Assembly (NCBI RefSeq): GCF_001463905.1
Contig: NZ_BBWR01000002.1
Location: 248,001 to 312,000 of the forward strand
Reading direction: 5' to 3'
DNA: 64,000 nucleotides
Origin: Aureimonas frigidaquae
Lineage (GTDB): Bacteria; Pseudomonadota; Alphaproteobacteria; Rhizobiales; Rhizobiaceae
Part shown: one piece after another, positions 43,515-52,732 of the stretch
Numbering within the stretch: the first letter of the stretch is position 1
Layout of the letters: every line of letters begins with the position of its first letter
Program-made: the position numbers and the translations under genes
Notes under the pieces: model-generated
What the model was told of the DNA's origin: nothing
The model's database searches: none
The model's input: only the letters and a program-made list of their open reading frames with translations

Positions 43515-45425
43515 TTGAGTTACCAAAAGAAGTCCCCTGCGCCCACATCCAAAGGGAGTTTGACGGCCCCGGCACGGACGAGCACGTCCCGACGTCGGAT
43601 TGCCGGGCTGGAATCCGATCTTGCATCGAGCAAGGCTGAGCTCGAGCGGGAGCGGGAGTGCCGACGCCTGATCGACGCGGTCAGCCAGACGGCCAGCGCC
43701 GCCATGGCGACAGATGACGCGCTGGTGCTGGTGCTGGAAGCCACGTCCAGAAGCATCGGGGCGCAGTTCTGCGCCTTCTACCGACGCGAGGCGCAAGGTT
43801 TCGTCCATTGGCTCGACGTTGCCATAGAGGACGCAGCATCAGGTAAGACCATGGCACGGCTGGCAAGCGCGTGCCGCCACACGATCGTAAGGATCGACGC
43901 CGAGGGTGCGCCGGATGCCATCCGGCAGGCGGCCGCGGAGGCGGCCGGACTTCCCATCGTGACGGCGATGCAGGTCTGCGCCGGGGGCGAAGTCGTGGCC
44001 TTGGCCCAGTTCTTCCGCCCCGGCAGGATCAGCGCCGAGGATGAACTGCCGGCCATCCTGTCACAGATCGGCCTGCAGATCGGCCATATCGTGGAACGGT
44101 ATGATGCAAAGGCCGCGCTTCTGGCCGAAGGCGGGCACGATGCGCTCACCTGCCTGCCCAACCGGGCGGCCTTCACGCGGCGGCTGGAAGTTGCGCTCAA
44201 CTCCGGGCGGCATGACAAGGCGCTTCTGTTCATCGATCTCGATCGCTTCAAGCTGATCAATGACAGCCTGGGCCACGTCGTCGGAGACCGCCTTCTGCAG
44301 GAGATTGCCCGCCGCTTCGAGGCTGCTTTGCGCGATGAGCCGACCTTCGTCATGCTGGGTCGCTTCGGCGGCGATGAGTTCACCGTCCTGTTGCGCAATC
44401 TGGACGATCGCGAAGCCGCCATGGGTGTCGCTCGGCGACTTCAGGCCTCGATTGCCGGACCTATCATGATCGACCAGGCGTCGATCCATACGAGCGCAAG
44501 CATCGGCATCGCCTTCCTGGAAGAAGGGCTGACCGAAGTGAACGATGTCGTGCGTGCGGCCGATCTGGCCATGTACAGGGCCAAATCCGATGGGCGTGCG
44601 TCGATCGGCCAATATGACGACACGTTGCAGAAAGTCGCGCGGCAGCGGCTGGCGCTTGAAAACGCAATGCGCGGCGCCATCGCCGGGCGGCAGTTCCGTT
44701 GCCACTACCAGCCGATCGTCTGCCTGCGCACGGGACGTATCCAGAGCTTCGAGGGTCTGGTGCGCTGGCACAATGGGCCAGACACGATCGTCCCGCCTGC
44801 CGAGTTCATCCAGGTGGCGGAAGAGACCGGCCTGATCGTCTCCATCGGCTCCCTGGTGATGGAGGAATGCCTTCAGACCCTGTGTCGGTGGGACGAAGAA
44901 TTCGAAGACGGCCACAGGCTCGGCGTCAGCATCAATGTCTCGCCATTCCAGTTCCTGGATCCATGCTTCGAGGAACGCATCATCGATACGATCCGGGCGG
45001 CCCGGATCGACCCACGTCGTGTGACGCTGGAAATCACCGAAAGCGGCATGATCCGCTATTCCAACCGCGTGGCCAGCTTCCTGCGGACATTGCAGGCATT
45101 CGGGGTCGGGATCAGCATCGATGATTTCGGGACCGGCTACTCCTCGCTATCGGCCCTGCACACGCTGCCGCTCGATCGGCTCAAGATCGATAAGGCCTTC
45201 GTGGCGAACCTGAGCATCGCGTCCCATGGCAGGCAGGTGATCCGCACCATCCTGGACCTGTCCCGCAACCTTGGGCTCGACGCTGTCGCCGAAGGAGTCG
45301 AAACTGCGCAAGCGGAAAGGATGCTCCGCAATATGGGCTGTTCATTGGCGCAGGGTTATTACTACTCGCGGCCCGTTCCACTCACGGGCGTCGCGGCGCT
45401 GATCGACCGCTACGGCATTCTTTAG
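43515..45425 (+). CDS. GAF-like, GGDEF and EAL domain protein (cyclic-di-GMP turnover)
   Basis: Cytoplasmic signalling protein of about 636 residues. Order: basic N-terminus, coiled coil (about 20-50), GAF-like sensor (55-200), GGDEF domain with GRFGGDEF near 311, EAL domain from about 405. The EAL motif reads EGL (SFEGLVRW), and the other catalytic residues look intact (NVSPFQF, LEITESG, IDDFGTGYSSL, KIDKAF, AEGVET, AQGYYYSRP). No RxxD inhibitory site precedes GGDEF. No ATG exists near the 5' end: TTG 43515 lies seven bases after GGAG and is preferred; TTG 43425 is the far alternative. Confidence 0.88.
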   Translation: MSYQKKSPAPTSKGSLTAPARTSTSRRRIAGLESDLASSKAELERERECRRLIDAVSQTASAAMATDDALVLVLEATSRSIGAQFCAFYRREAQGFVHWLDVAIEDAASGKTMARLASACRHTIVRIDAEGAPDAIRQAAAEAAGLPIVTAMQVCAGGEVVALAQFFRPGRISAEDELPAILSQIGLQIGHIVERYDAKAALLAEGGHDALTCLPNRAAFTRRLEVALNSGRHDKALLFIDLDRFKLINDSLGHVVGDRLLQEIARRFEAALRDEPTFVMLGRFGGDEFTVLLRNLDDREAAMGVARRLQASIAGPIMIDQASIHTSASIGIAFLEEGLTEVNDVVRAADLAMYRAKSDGRASIGQYDDTLQKVARQRLALENAMRGAIAGRQFRCHYQPIVCLRTGRIQSFEGLVRWHNGPDTIVPPAEFIQVAEETGLIVSIGSLVMEECLQTLCRWDEEFEDGHRLGVSINVSPFQFLDPCFEERIIDTIRAARIDPRRVTLEITESGMIRYSNRVASFLRTLQAFGVGISIDDFGTGYSSLSALHTLPLDRLKIDKAFVANLSIASHGRQVIRTILDLSRNLGLDAVAEGVETAQAERMLRNMGCSLAQGYYYSRPVPLTGVAALIDRYGIL

Positions 45426-45434
45426 AACCGGTGG

Positions 45435-45451
45435 CCGCCTGTAGCAGGCGG
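45435..45451 (+). other. Small hairpin after the GGDEF-EAL gene
   Basis: CCGCCTG/CAGGCGG with a three-base loop, nine bases after the stop; no T-run. Confidence 0.35.
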
Positions 45452-45535
45452 TACGAAAGGTCCAGCGCCACCCTCATTCGCATGATCGATCGGCCGCGGC
45501 AGTCCGCGACCGGGATCGACTGTCGTATCATTGAC

Positions 45536-45745
45536 TCAGCGCGCCGCCTTGCGGACGCGCTTCTTCTTTTCGACCGGAGCGGGCGCGGCGGCTTCTGCTT
45601 CCTTGCGCATCAGACGCAATTTCTCGGTTTTGGCGCGGCGCGCTTCCAGCTCGTTGGCGATCATCGACATGGCCGTGCCTTTGGCCGACTGGTCGATCCG
45701 CGGGTAACGCGGCTGGTCGTTGGTGACGGTCAGTTCTTCGGCCAT
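45536..45745 (-). CDS. Small conserved hypothetical protein, basic tail
   Basis: 69-residue protein. ATG 45745 has AAGGAG five bases upstream and starts MAEELTVTNDQPRYPRIDQSA; the frame is open to 45856 but the earlier part covers the cold-shock terminator. The middle is helical (MSMIANELEARRAKTEKLRL) and the end is rich in Lys, Arg, Ala and Pro. Function unknown. It lies downstream of the cold-shock gene, separated by a terminator. Confidence 0.65.
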   Translation of the reverse strand: MAEELTVTNDQPRYPRIDQSAKGTAMSMIANELEARRAKTEKLRLMRKEAEAAAPAPVEKKKRVRKAAR

Positions 45746-45779
45746 GACGGCTCCTTGCGCATCGGGAAAGGCGGGAACG

Positions 45780-45805
45780 AAAAAGGCCGGGCGTTGCCCG
45801 GCCTT
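45780..45805 (-). terminator. Intrinsic terminator of the cold-shock gene
   Basis: On the minus strand AAGGCCGGGC pairs perfectly with GCCCGGCCTT around a three-base loop and runs into TTTTT. It lies 47 bases after the cold-shock protein stop. Confidence 0.85.
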
Positions 45806-45852
45806 CGAAAGCATCACGGTGCCGCAGCGATCATGGGCACCTGGGACACCAT

Positions 45853-46062
45853 TCAAGCAGACTGAAGGTTGTCGGCGGAAGCGCGGCCGGTGCGGCGGTC
45901 GGTGACGACCTCGTAGCCGATCTTCTGCCCTTCCTGGAGCTGCGGCAGGCCCGCACGCTCGACTGCCGTGGCGTGCACGAACACGTCGCTGCCGCCCTCA
46001 TCCGGGGTAATAAAGCCGAAGCCCTTGGTGGTGTTGAAGAATTTTACAGTACCGGTAGCCAT
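45853..46062 (-). CDS. cspA: Cold-shock domain protein
   Basis: 69-residue single-strand nucleic-acid-binding protein, an RNA chaperone. The RNP1 motif KGFGFITPD is near residue 13 and RNP2 DVFVHAT near 26, as in all CspA-type proteins. ATG 46062 is certain from the domain start, although the frame is open to 46284. Between this start and the neighbour at 46256 lie 193 bases, enough for the long structured leader often seen on cold-shock genes. Confidence 0.93.
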   Translation of the reverse strand: MATGTVKFFNTTKGFGFITPDEGGSDVFVHATAVERAGLPQLQEGQKIGYEVVTDRRTGRASADNLQSA

Positions 46063-46255
46063 TTTGCGTCCGTTCACAAAGATGATGCGACCATGCCCAA
46101 ATGCAGGCCGAGCGTGGAGTCGAATATGAAAGGAGTAAAATGGGCGCCGTGCTGAGCGCCATGTAAACCGCAGACCAAATTCGATGCTTTGTATATAGGT
46201 GACACGACTAGTTGAGGCAATGCCAAGCCTGTAAGAATGTGGCTCGGCTTCTGCC

Positions 46256-47275
46256 CTAACGCCAGCCGAGCGCGGGCGCGACATGGGTCAGGATCTGCTC
46301 GATCACATGGGCGTTGTACTCGACCCCGAGTTGGTTCGGCACGGTCAGGAGCAGCGTGTCGGCGGCGGCGATGGCTTCATCACCCGCAAGCTGTTCGATG
46401 AGCACATCCGGTTCGGCCGCATAGCTTCGCCCGAAGACCGATCGCGTATCGTCGATGATGCCGATCTGGTCCGAACCACCGGACCGCTGGCCGAAATAGG
46501 CACGGTCCCGTTCATCGGTGATGGCAAAGATGCTCCGGCTGACCGAGACGCGCGGCGTGCGCGCATGGCCCGCTTGTGCCCATGCCGCGCGAAAGGCCTG
46601 TATCTGCTCGGCTTGCTGGATATGGAACGGTTTCCCGCTTTCGTCCGTCTTCAGGGTCGAACTCTGGAGGTTCATACCCTGCTGAGCAGCCCAGACGGCC
46701 GTCGCGTTGGAGGACGCGCCCCACCAGATCCTGTCGCGCAGGCCCGGCGCATGGGGCTCGAGCCGCAGGCGGCCGGGCGGGTTCGGGAACATGGGCTGCG
46801 GGTTCGGTTCGGCAAAGCCGTTCCCCTTCAGCACCTCCAGCAGAACCTCGGCATGGCTGCGCGCCATGTCCGAGGCGTCCTGCCCCTCGGCCGGCTGATA
46901 GCCGAAGTAGCGCCAGCCATCGATCACCTGCTCGGGCGAGCCGCGGCTGATGCCCAGTTGCAGGCGGCCGCCTGAAATGAGATCCGCAGCGCCCGCATCC
47001 TCCGCCATATAGAGGGGGTTCTCGTAACGCATGTCGATCACGGCGGTGCCGAGTTCTATTCTGCGGGTCTTTGCAGCGGCCGCGGCCAGCAGCGGAAAGG
47101 GCGAGGCCAGTTGCCGCGCAAAATGGTGCACGCGGAAATAGGCGCCATCGGCGCCGAGCTCCTCGGCGGCCACCGCAAGTTCGATGGATTGCAGGAGCGC
47201 GTCGGCGGCCGAGCGCGTGCCCGACCCCTGCGCCGGCGACCAGTGCCCGAAGGATAGAAAGCCGATCGACTTCAT
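46256..47275 (-). CDS. Luciferase-like (LLM) flavin-dependent monooxygenase
   Basis: 339-residue TIM-barrel FMN-dependent oxidoreductase. Marks: [12 protein letters not shown] start, [17 protein letters not shown] near 36, [21 protein letters not shown] near 75 and the [17 protein letters not shown] flavin-site region near 101. Group is close to alkanal/FMN-dependent oxidoreductases of unknown substrate. Single gene, divergent from the amide operon leader, so shared control is possible but not shown. Confidence 0.85.
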   Translation of the reverse strand: MKSIGFLSFGHWSPAQGSGTRSAADALLQSIELAVAAEELGADGAYFRVHHFARQLASPFPLLAAAAAKTRRIELGTAVIDMRYENPLYMAEDAGAADLISGGRLQLGISRGSPEQVIDGWRYFGYQPAEGQDASDMARSHAEVLLEVLKGNGFAEPNPQPMFPNPPGRLRLEPHAPGLRDRIWWGASSNATAVWAAQQGMNLQSSTLKTDESGKPFHIQQAEQIQAFRAAWAQAGHARTPRVSVSRSIFAITDERDRAYFGQRSGGSDQIGIIDDTRSVFGRSYAAEPDVLIEQLAGDEAIAAADTLLLTVPNQLGVEYNAHVIEQILTHVAPALGWR

Positions 47276-47471
47276 GATTCTTGACCTCTGCCTGCGGCGC
47301 TGCGGCCGGGCGATTTTCCGTTCTACGTCACATAATGCGCTTGGCTTGCATCATAAACGGCGCTTTGCGCGCCAAAGGCTGAACGGTCCGTCGCCATTGT
47401 GATCAAATGGAAGGCACACGCGCTGCGTGCAGCAAATGCAACTTGACGCTCATGCCGTCTCTCGTATCATC

Positions 47472-47499
47472 GCTGTCACATAGGCCTTCGGGCCACGGC
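47472..47499 (+). promoter_or_regulatory. Leader hairpin upstream of the AmiC-like gene
   Basis: GCTGT (47472-47476) pairs with ACGGC (47495-47499), enclosing GGCC-TTCG-GGCC (47483-47494). It stands seven bases before the leader terminator and is a candidate element for AmiR-type recognition. I could not identify the two hexaloop hairpins of the ANTAR consensus with confidence. Confidence 0.4.
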
Positions 47500-47505
47500 A
47501 TTCGC

Positions 47506-47549
47506 GCCCCGTTCACCGCATGACCATGCGGTGTGCGGGGCTTTTTATT
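47506..47549 (+). terminator. Leader terminator in front of the amide operon
   Basis: GCCCCG-tt-CACCGCAT (5' arm) pairs with ATGCGGTG-tg-CGGGGC (3' arm), GACC loop, then TTTTTATT. About 14 pairs in total. It ends only 12 bases before the first gene (47562) and so must be read through for the operon to be expressed; this is the layout of an antitermination-controlled leader. Confidence 0.85.
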
Positions 47550-47561
47550 GGCAGGTCAGAC

Positions 47562-48656
47562 ATGCGACGGCCCATTCCCCTCGGCATCCTGTTCTCGCGC
47601 AGCGGCGATTACGCGCTCCTGTCGAGGACAAGCCACGACGGCGCCATGGCCGGCATCGAGGCCGTCAACGCGGATCCGCGCCGGACGATCCGCTTCGAGC
47701 CGCAGGAGCGCGACCCCGGGAGCCGGGCCGACGCCTATGGCCCGCTCTGCGCCGAGCTGTTGCAGATCGGCGGGCTCCGGCACATTGTCGGTTGCGTGAC
47801 CTCCTCGTCCCGCAAGGAAGTGATCCCGCTCATGGAACGTCACGAGGCCATGCTCTGGTACGCCGCACCCTATGAAGGGTTCGAGGCGAATGAACGGGTC
47901 ATCTACACCCATGCCTGCCCGAACCAGCATATCGTGCCGCTGCTCAACTACGCGCTGCCGCGCCATGGCCGGGAGGTTTTCCTGCTTGGATCGAATTACG
48001 TCTGGGGCTGGGAGAACAACCGTGTCGCGCGGGAGATCGTGGGCGCGTGGAACGGGCGCATTCTGGGCGAACGCTTCCTGCCGGTGGGCGATGGCGATGT
48101 CTCGCGCATCATTGCAGAGATCCGCGCGACCCGCCCCACGTTGATCGTCAACAACATGATCGGCCAGTCATCCTATGCGCTGCTGCGCGCACTCGCCGAG
48201 CTCGGGCGGGAGGATCCCGCCTTCCGGCCGGATCGCTGCCCGGTGCTGAGCTGCGATCTGATGGAGACGGAACTGCCGGCTTTGGCCGGCGCTGCGGAGG
48301 GCCATCTCGTCGTTGGCCCCTATTTCGCCGATCTCCAGCCACCCCGCTCGTCGATGGAAGCGGCCGCGCATGCCAGCGTGCTGGTGCTTGCCGATCTTAT
48401 CGAGGCTGCGGACAGCGCGGACCCGGCCGCGCTGCGGCGCTTCATCGGGACGCGCGTCCACCAGACGCCGCTCGGTCGCCTGCAAATCGACGCGCGGACG
48501 CAGCACAGCCACCTTCCGGTTCTGGTCGGGCGCATCACGGGGAATCGTTTCGTGCCGGTCTGGCAGAGCCGCGAGCCCATCGCACCCGATCCCTACCTTT
48601 CCCATCACGATGCGCGCGGCCCCCTGGCAGAGCGCCCCTTGCGGGTGGTCTCATGA
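47562..48656 (+). CDS. AmiC-like amide sensor (periplasmic-binding-protein fold)
   Basis: 364-residue cytoplasmic ligand sensor of the AmiC/UrtA-like type; no signal peptide. Typical stretches are IPLGILFSRSGDYALLSRT at the start, VGCVTSSSRKEVIPLMERH near 82, LWYAAPYEGFE near 103 and LGSNYVWGWENNRVAREIV near 145. In Pseudomonas, AmiC binds amides and releases the antiterminator AmiR. ATG 47562 follows the leader terminator; ATG 47520 lies inside the terminator stem and is unlikely. Stop overlaps the regulator start (ATGA). Confidence 0.87.
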   Translation: MRRPIPLGILFSRSGDYALLSRTSHDGAMAGIEAVNADPRRTIRFEPQERDPGSRADAYGPLCAELLQIGGLRHIVGCVTSSSRKEVIPLMERHEAMLWYAAPYEGFEANERVIYTHACPNQHIVPLLNYALPRHGREVFLLGSNYVWGWENNRVAREIVGAWNGRILGERFLPVGDGDVSRIIAEIRATRPTLIVNNMIGQSSYALLRALAELGREDPAFRPDRCPVLSCDLMETELPALAGAAEGHLVVGPYFADLQPPRSSMEAAAHASVLVLADLIEAADSADPAALRRFIGTRVHQTPLGRLQIDARTQHSHLPVLVGRITGNRFVPVWQSREPIAPDPYLSHHDARGPLAERPLRVVS

Positions 48657-49258
48657 GGACGGGCGTCGGCATTCCGCATCTTGGCGGCGCGCAGGCCTTT
48701 GTCCTGCACCGTGAGCACCAGGACTGCACCACGCTGATCCGCCAGCTCGGTGCCATCGGCCTGGAGACGACCGCCGCCTGGCCCGAGCTCCCGCCGCAAG
48801 CCATGCTGGCGGACTTCGTCTTCTTCGATGCCGATATGGGCTTCGACCAGCAGATGCCATGGCCGACCGGGCAAGCGCCGATGCCGCTTATCGCCATGAT
48901 GGGCAGCGAGGCCCCGGGTCGGATCGAATGGGCGTTGCGCCAGCGGGCGGACGCGCACCTGACCAAGCCGCTGCGCAATTCGGGCGTCTATGCCGCGCTC
49001 GTCATCGCGCGTCAGCGCTTCGACGAACGCGCCGGCCTGATGCGTGAGATCGCCGCGCTGCGCGCGCAGGTCGATGAGCGGCGCACCGTGCTGCAGGCGC
49101 TGCTGCGCCTGACCCATGAGGGCCTGAGCGAGGCTGAGGCCTATGACCGGCTGCGGCGCACCGCCATGGACCGGCGCATCACCATCGAACAGGCAGCGGC
49201 GACCCTGGTTGCCGGACCATCCGCGGGAGGTGCGCGTGAGCGAACCCGTCGCCTTTGA
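48653..49258 (+). CDS. AmiR-like ANTAR antiterminator
   Basis: 201-residue RNA-binding regulator: pseudo-receiver domain (residues 15-125), coiled coil (REIAALRAQVDERR) and a C-terminal ANTAR three-helix domain (LQALLRLTHEGLSEAEAYDRL and RRTAMDRRITIEQAAATLV). The phospho-acceptor position appears as FFDADMGF, so an Asp is present, but AmiR works by binding to AmiC. Start is the ATG in the ATGA overlap; its end overlaps the next permease by 23 bases. It most likely acts at the leader terminator 47506-47549. Confidence 0.88.
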   Translation: MRTGVGIPHLGGAQAFVLHREHQDCTTLIRQLGAIGLETTAAWPELPPQAMLADFVFFDADMGFDQQMPWPTGQAPMPLIAMMGSEAPGRIEWALRQRADAHLTKPLRNSGVYAALVIARQRFDERAGLMREIAALRAQVDERRTVLQALLRLTHEGLSEAEAYDRLRRTAMDRRITIEQAAATLVAGPSAGGARERTRRL

Positions 49259-50138
49259 CATGACCGTCGCCACCGGCGGGCCACCGCCTCAGGGGGTGAT
49301 GAAGCGTCTCCTGCGCCGTCCGCTGGCTGTGGCGGGCCTGGCGATCATTTTCGGCACGGTGGCTGCGGCCCTGCTCGCCCCCGTCATCGCGCCCTTCGAT
49401 CCGAACGCGCAGTTCTTCGACGCGCTGTCCTTGACCGGCGAGCCCCTGGCGCCCAACGCCACCTACTGGCTTGGCAGCGACCTCCTGGGCCGGGATCTTC
49501 TGTCCCGCATGCTTTACGGGGCCCGGACATCCCTGCTCATCGGCGTGGTGGCGAATGGCGCAGCCCTTCTGATCGGCACGATGGTCGGGGTGACGGCGGG
49601 CTATGTCCGCGGATGGACCGGCGCGGTGCTGATGCGCTTCACGGACCTGATGATGTCCTTCCCGGCGCTGCTCCTGGCCATCTGTCTGGCGGCCATCCTG
49701 CGCCCGAGCCTGTGGATCGTCGCGCTCGTCATTGCGCTGGTCAACTGGGTGCAGGTGGCCCGCGTCATCTATACCGAGACGAGCGCCATCGCCGAACGGG
49801 AGTTCATTGCGGCCGAACGCACCCTCGGCGCGTCGGGCCCGCGCATCCTGTTCCGGCATATCCTGCCCCACCTCCTGTCCACAGTGATCGTGTGGGGTAC
49901 GCTCGGCATCTCCACCACAGTGCTACTGGAAGCCACGCTCTCCTATCTCGGCGTCGGCGTTCAGCCGCCCATGGCGTCCTGGGGCAACATCATCTTCGAG
50001 AACCAGACCTACTTCCAGGTCGCCCCCTGGCTGGTCTTCTTTCCCGGCGCGGCAATCCTGATCGTGGCGCTGGCCTTCAACCTCGTGGGCGACGCGCTGC
50101 GCGACGTGCTCGATCCGACCGAGCGGGGGCGTGACTGA
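49236..50138 (+). CDS. Peptide/nickel-type ABC permease (DppC class)
   Basis: 300-residue inner-membrane permease. GTG 49236 lies five bases after GGGAGG and is preferred; the frame is open to 49143 within the regulator gene. Features: PFDPNAQF and HxLGSD-like WLGSDLLGRDLLSRMLYGAR (near 83), docking loop near 187 (EFIAAERTLGASGPRILF), and the SYLGVGVQPP block. Class C comes before class B here, the reverse of the usual Dpp/Opp order. Confidence 0.92.
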   Translation: MSEPVAFDMTVATGGPPPQGVMKRLLRRPLAVAGLAIIFGTVAAALLAPVIAPFDPNAQFFDALSLTGEPLAPNATYWLGSDLLGRDLLSRMLYGARTSLLIGVVANGAALLIGTMVGVTAGYVRGWTGAVLMRFTDLMMSFPALLLAICLAAILRPSLWIVALVIALVNWVQVARVIYTETSAIAEREFIAAERTLGASGPRILFRHILPHLLSTVIVWGTLGISTTVLLEATLSYLGVGVQPPMASWGNIIFENQTYFQVAPWLVFFPGAAILIVALAFNLVGDALRDVLDPTERGRD

Positions 50139-51058
50139 TGGCCCTGTACATCGCACGCCGCCTCGTCCAGGCGGCGCTGATCCTCCTCGGCGTATCGGCC
50201 ATCACCTTCGCGCTGCTCTACTGGCTGCCCGCCGATCCCGTCCGCCAGATCGCCGGCCGCTCTGCCACGCCGCAGACGGTCGCCAACATCCGGGCGCAGC
50301 TCGGCCTCGACCAGCCATTCTTCGTCCAGTATGGCCGCTACCTCGCCAATCTCCTGCAGGGCGATCTCGGCCGCTCCTACCTGCAGCGCTCGGAGGTCAG
50401 CGAGTTGATCGCAGCCCGCCTGCCCGCGACGCTGATCCTGATGGGCGCGGGCATCCTGTGCGAATTGCTGATCGGCGTGACCATGGGCCTCTGGGCGGCC
50501 GTGCGGCGCGGCACCGTAACGGACCGCGCTTTGATGGTCGGCTCCTTCGTCGGCGTGTCTGCCCCACAATTCGTGGTCGGCCTTCTGCTTCTCTATGTCT
50601 TCGGCGTGCGGCTCGGATTGCTGCCGATCTCGGGCTACGGAAGCGCGGCCCATATCGTCCTGCCGGCGCTGACGCTCGGCATATTGGGGGCCGGCTGGTA
50701 TGCCCGCATGGTCCGCTCGTCGATGATCGACGTCCTGCGCCAGGACTTCATCCGCACGGCCCGTGCCAAGGGCCTGTCGCGCCGCGTCGTTCTGTTCCGG
50801 CACGCACTGCCCAACGCCCTGCTGCCGATCGTCGCCATGATCGGCATCGACATCGGCGTCTTCATGAGCGGCATCGTCGTGGTGGAAAGCGTCTTCGGCT
50901 GGCCGGGTATCGGCCAGCTCGCCTGGCAGGCCATCCAGCGCGTCGACATTCCCATCATCATGGGCGTCACGCTGGTGTCCGCCTTCGCCATCGTCCTCGG
51001 CAATCTCGTCGCGGACCTTCTTGCCCCCTTCATCGACCCCCGCATCAAGCTCAGGTGA
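50138..51058 (+). CDS. Peptide/nickel-type ABC permease (DppB class)
   Basis: 306-residue inner-membrane permease, starting at the last base of the previous stop. Features: QAALILLGVSAITFALLYWLP at the start, GDLGRSYLQRSEV near 76, docking loop near 205 (DFIRTARAKGLSRRVVLFRH) and the GIVVVESVFGWPGIGQL block near 247. Partner of the DppC-class protein. Confidence 0.93.
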   Translation: MALYIARRLVQAALILLGVSAITFALLYWLPADPVRQIAGRSATPQTVANIRAQLGLDQPFFVQYGRYLANLLQGDLGRSYLQRSEVSELIAARLPATLILMGAGILCELLIGVTMGLWAAVRRGTVTDRALMVGSFVGVSAPQFVVGLLLLYVFGVRLGLLPISGYGSAAHIVLPALTLGILGAGWYARMVRSSMIDVLRQDFIRTARAKGLSRRVVLFRHALPNALLPIVAMIGIDIGVFMSGIVVVESVFGWPGIGQLAWQAIQRVDIPIIMGVTLVSAFAIVLGNLVADLLAPFIDPRIKLR

Positions 51059-51094
51059 TCTGTCGTCCCCTGCCTTCCTAACAAGGAGCATCGC

Positions 51095-52732
51095 GTGACC
51101 CGAACCTTCCGAACCTCCATCCTGTCCACCGCCCTCGCCGCCATCCTCGCCGTCGGAGCGCCGGCCATCGCGCAGGAGGCCGCTCCCAAGGCGGGCGGCG
51201 ATATCGTCATTACCTACAAGGACGATGTCGCCACGCTCGACCCGGCCATCGGCTACGACTGGCAGAACTGGTCGATGATCAAGAGCCTCTTCGACGCGCT
51301 CATGGACTACGAGCCGGGCACCACGGAGCTGCGCCCCGACCTTGCCGAAAGCTACGAGATCTCCGACGACGGCACGGTCTTCACCTTCCACCTGCGGGAC
51401 GGGGTGACATTCCACAATGGCCGCGCCCTGACGGCCGAGGACGTCAAATACACGCTGGACAGGGTGACCAACCCGGAAACGCAAAGCCCGGGCGCCGGCT
51501 TCTTCGGGTCCATCAAGGGCTATGACGATGTGGCCACCGGCAAGGCGACGAGCCTGTCCGGCGTGACGACGCCCGATGCCCGGACGGTGCGGATCGAGCT
51601 TTCGCGGCCCGATGCGACCTTCCTGCATGTGATGGCACTGAACTTCGCCCATGTCGTCCCACGTGAGGCGGTGGAAGAGTTCGGCCCCGATTTCGGCCGG
51701 CACCCGGTCGGCACGGGCGCCTTCAAACTGGCCGACTGGACGCTCGGCCAGCAGCTCGTCTTCGAAAAGAACGCAAACTACTGGCGCCAGGGCGTGCCGT
51801 ATCTGGACAGCATCACCTTCCAGATCGGGCAGGAGCCCATCGTCGCGCTGCTGCGCCTGCAGCAGGGAGAGGTCGACATTCCGGGCGACGGCATCCCGCC
51901 CGCCAAGTTCCAGGAGGTCATGAACGATCCGGAACAGAAGGCCCGTGTGGTGGAAGGCGGCCAGCTCCACACCGGCTATGTCACGATGAACGTGCGGATG
52001 GAGCCCTTCGACAAGCTGCCCGTGCGCAAGGCCGTGAACATGGCCATCAACAAGGACCGTATCGTCCAGATCATCAACGGGCGTGCGGTCCCGGCCAACC
52101 AGCCCCTGCCCCCGTCCATGCCGGGTTACGTCAAGGACTATGAGGGCTATGCCTACGATCCGGAAGGCGCAAAGGCGCTTCTGGCGGAAGCCGGCCTTGC
52201 CGATGGTTTCGACACCGAGCTCTACGTCATGAACACCGATCCGCAGCCGCGCATCGCCCAGGCGATCCAGCAGGATCTGGCCGCCATCGGCATCCGGGCA
52301 TCGATCCGCTCGCTGGCGCAGGCCAACGTGATCGAGGCCGGCGGCACAGAGGACGGCGCGCCGATGATCTGGTCCGGAGGCATGGCCTGGATCGCCGACT
52401 TCCCGGATCCGAGCAACTTCTACGGCCCGATCCTCGGCTGCGCCGGCGCGGTGCCCGGCGGCTGGAACTGGTCCTGGTACTGCAACGAGGCGCTCGACGC
52501 CCGGGCGGCCGAGGCGGACGCCATCGTCGATCCGGCCCGCGCCGAGGAACGCTACGCCGCCTGGGGCTCGATCTACACCGACATCATGAAGGATGCGCCC
52601 TGGGTGCCCGTCTTCAACGAGCAGCGCTTCACCATGAAGAGTGCCCGCATGCAGGGAGCGGACAACCTCTTCGTCGATCCGGTCCACATCCCGATCAACT
52701 ACGATTATGTGAGCGTCAGCGATGTGCAGTAA
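51095..52732 (+). CDS. ABC transporter substrate-binding protein, family 5
   Basis: 545-residue periplasmic binding protein of the peptide/nickel class. Start GTG 51095 with AAGGAG six bases upstream. Signal peptide runs to PAIAQEAA (near 28). Class marks include DVATLDPAIGYDWQNW, DGTVFTFHLRDGVTFHNGR near 92 and the ANYWRQGVPYLDSI region near 228. Ligand presumably an amide-bearing compound because the next gene, which overlaps by 11 bases, is a formamidase-type amidase. Confidence 0.92.
   Translation: MTRTFRTSILSTALAAILAVGAPAIAQEAAPKAGGDIVITYKDDVATLDPAIGYDWQNWSMIKSLFDALMDYEPGTTELRPDLAESYEISDDGTVFTFHLRDGVTFHNGRALTAEDVKYTLDRVTNPETQSPGAGFFGSIKGYDDVATGKATSLSGVTTPDARTVRIELSRPDATFLHVMALNFAHVVPREAVEEFGPDFGRHPVGTGAFKLADWTLGQQLVFEKNANYWRQGVPYLDSITFQIGQEPIVALLRLQQGEVDIPGDGIPPAKFQEVMNDPEQKARVVEGGQLHTGYVTMNVRMEPFDKLPVRKAVNMAINKDRIVQIINGRAVPANQPLPPSMPGYVKDYEGYAYDPEGAKALLAEAGLADGFDTELYVMNTDPQPRIAQAIQQDLAAIGIRASIRSLAQANVIEAGGTEDGAPMIWSGGMAWIADFPDPSNFYGPILGCAGAVPGGWNWSWYCNEALDARAAEADAIVDPARAEERYAAWGSIYTDIMKDAPWVPVFNEQRFTMKSARMQGADNLFVDPVHIPINYDYVSVSDVQ

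Noticed and set aside
47520-47561. ATG 47520 as the AmiC-like start
   Set aside because: It lies inside the leader terminator stem, and the added 14 residues do not resemble AmiC; ATG 47562 fits.
50009-52687. 892-residue open frame on the minus strand across the amide operon
   Set aside because: Lies fully antisense to three clear ABC genes; composition is the His/Arg/Asp/Gly-rich kind produced by reverse reading of high-GC codons, with no domain seen.
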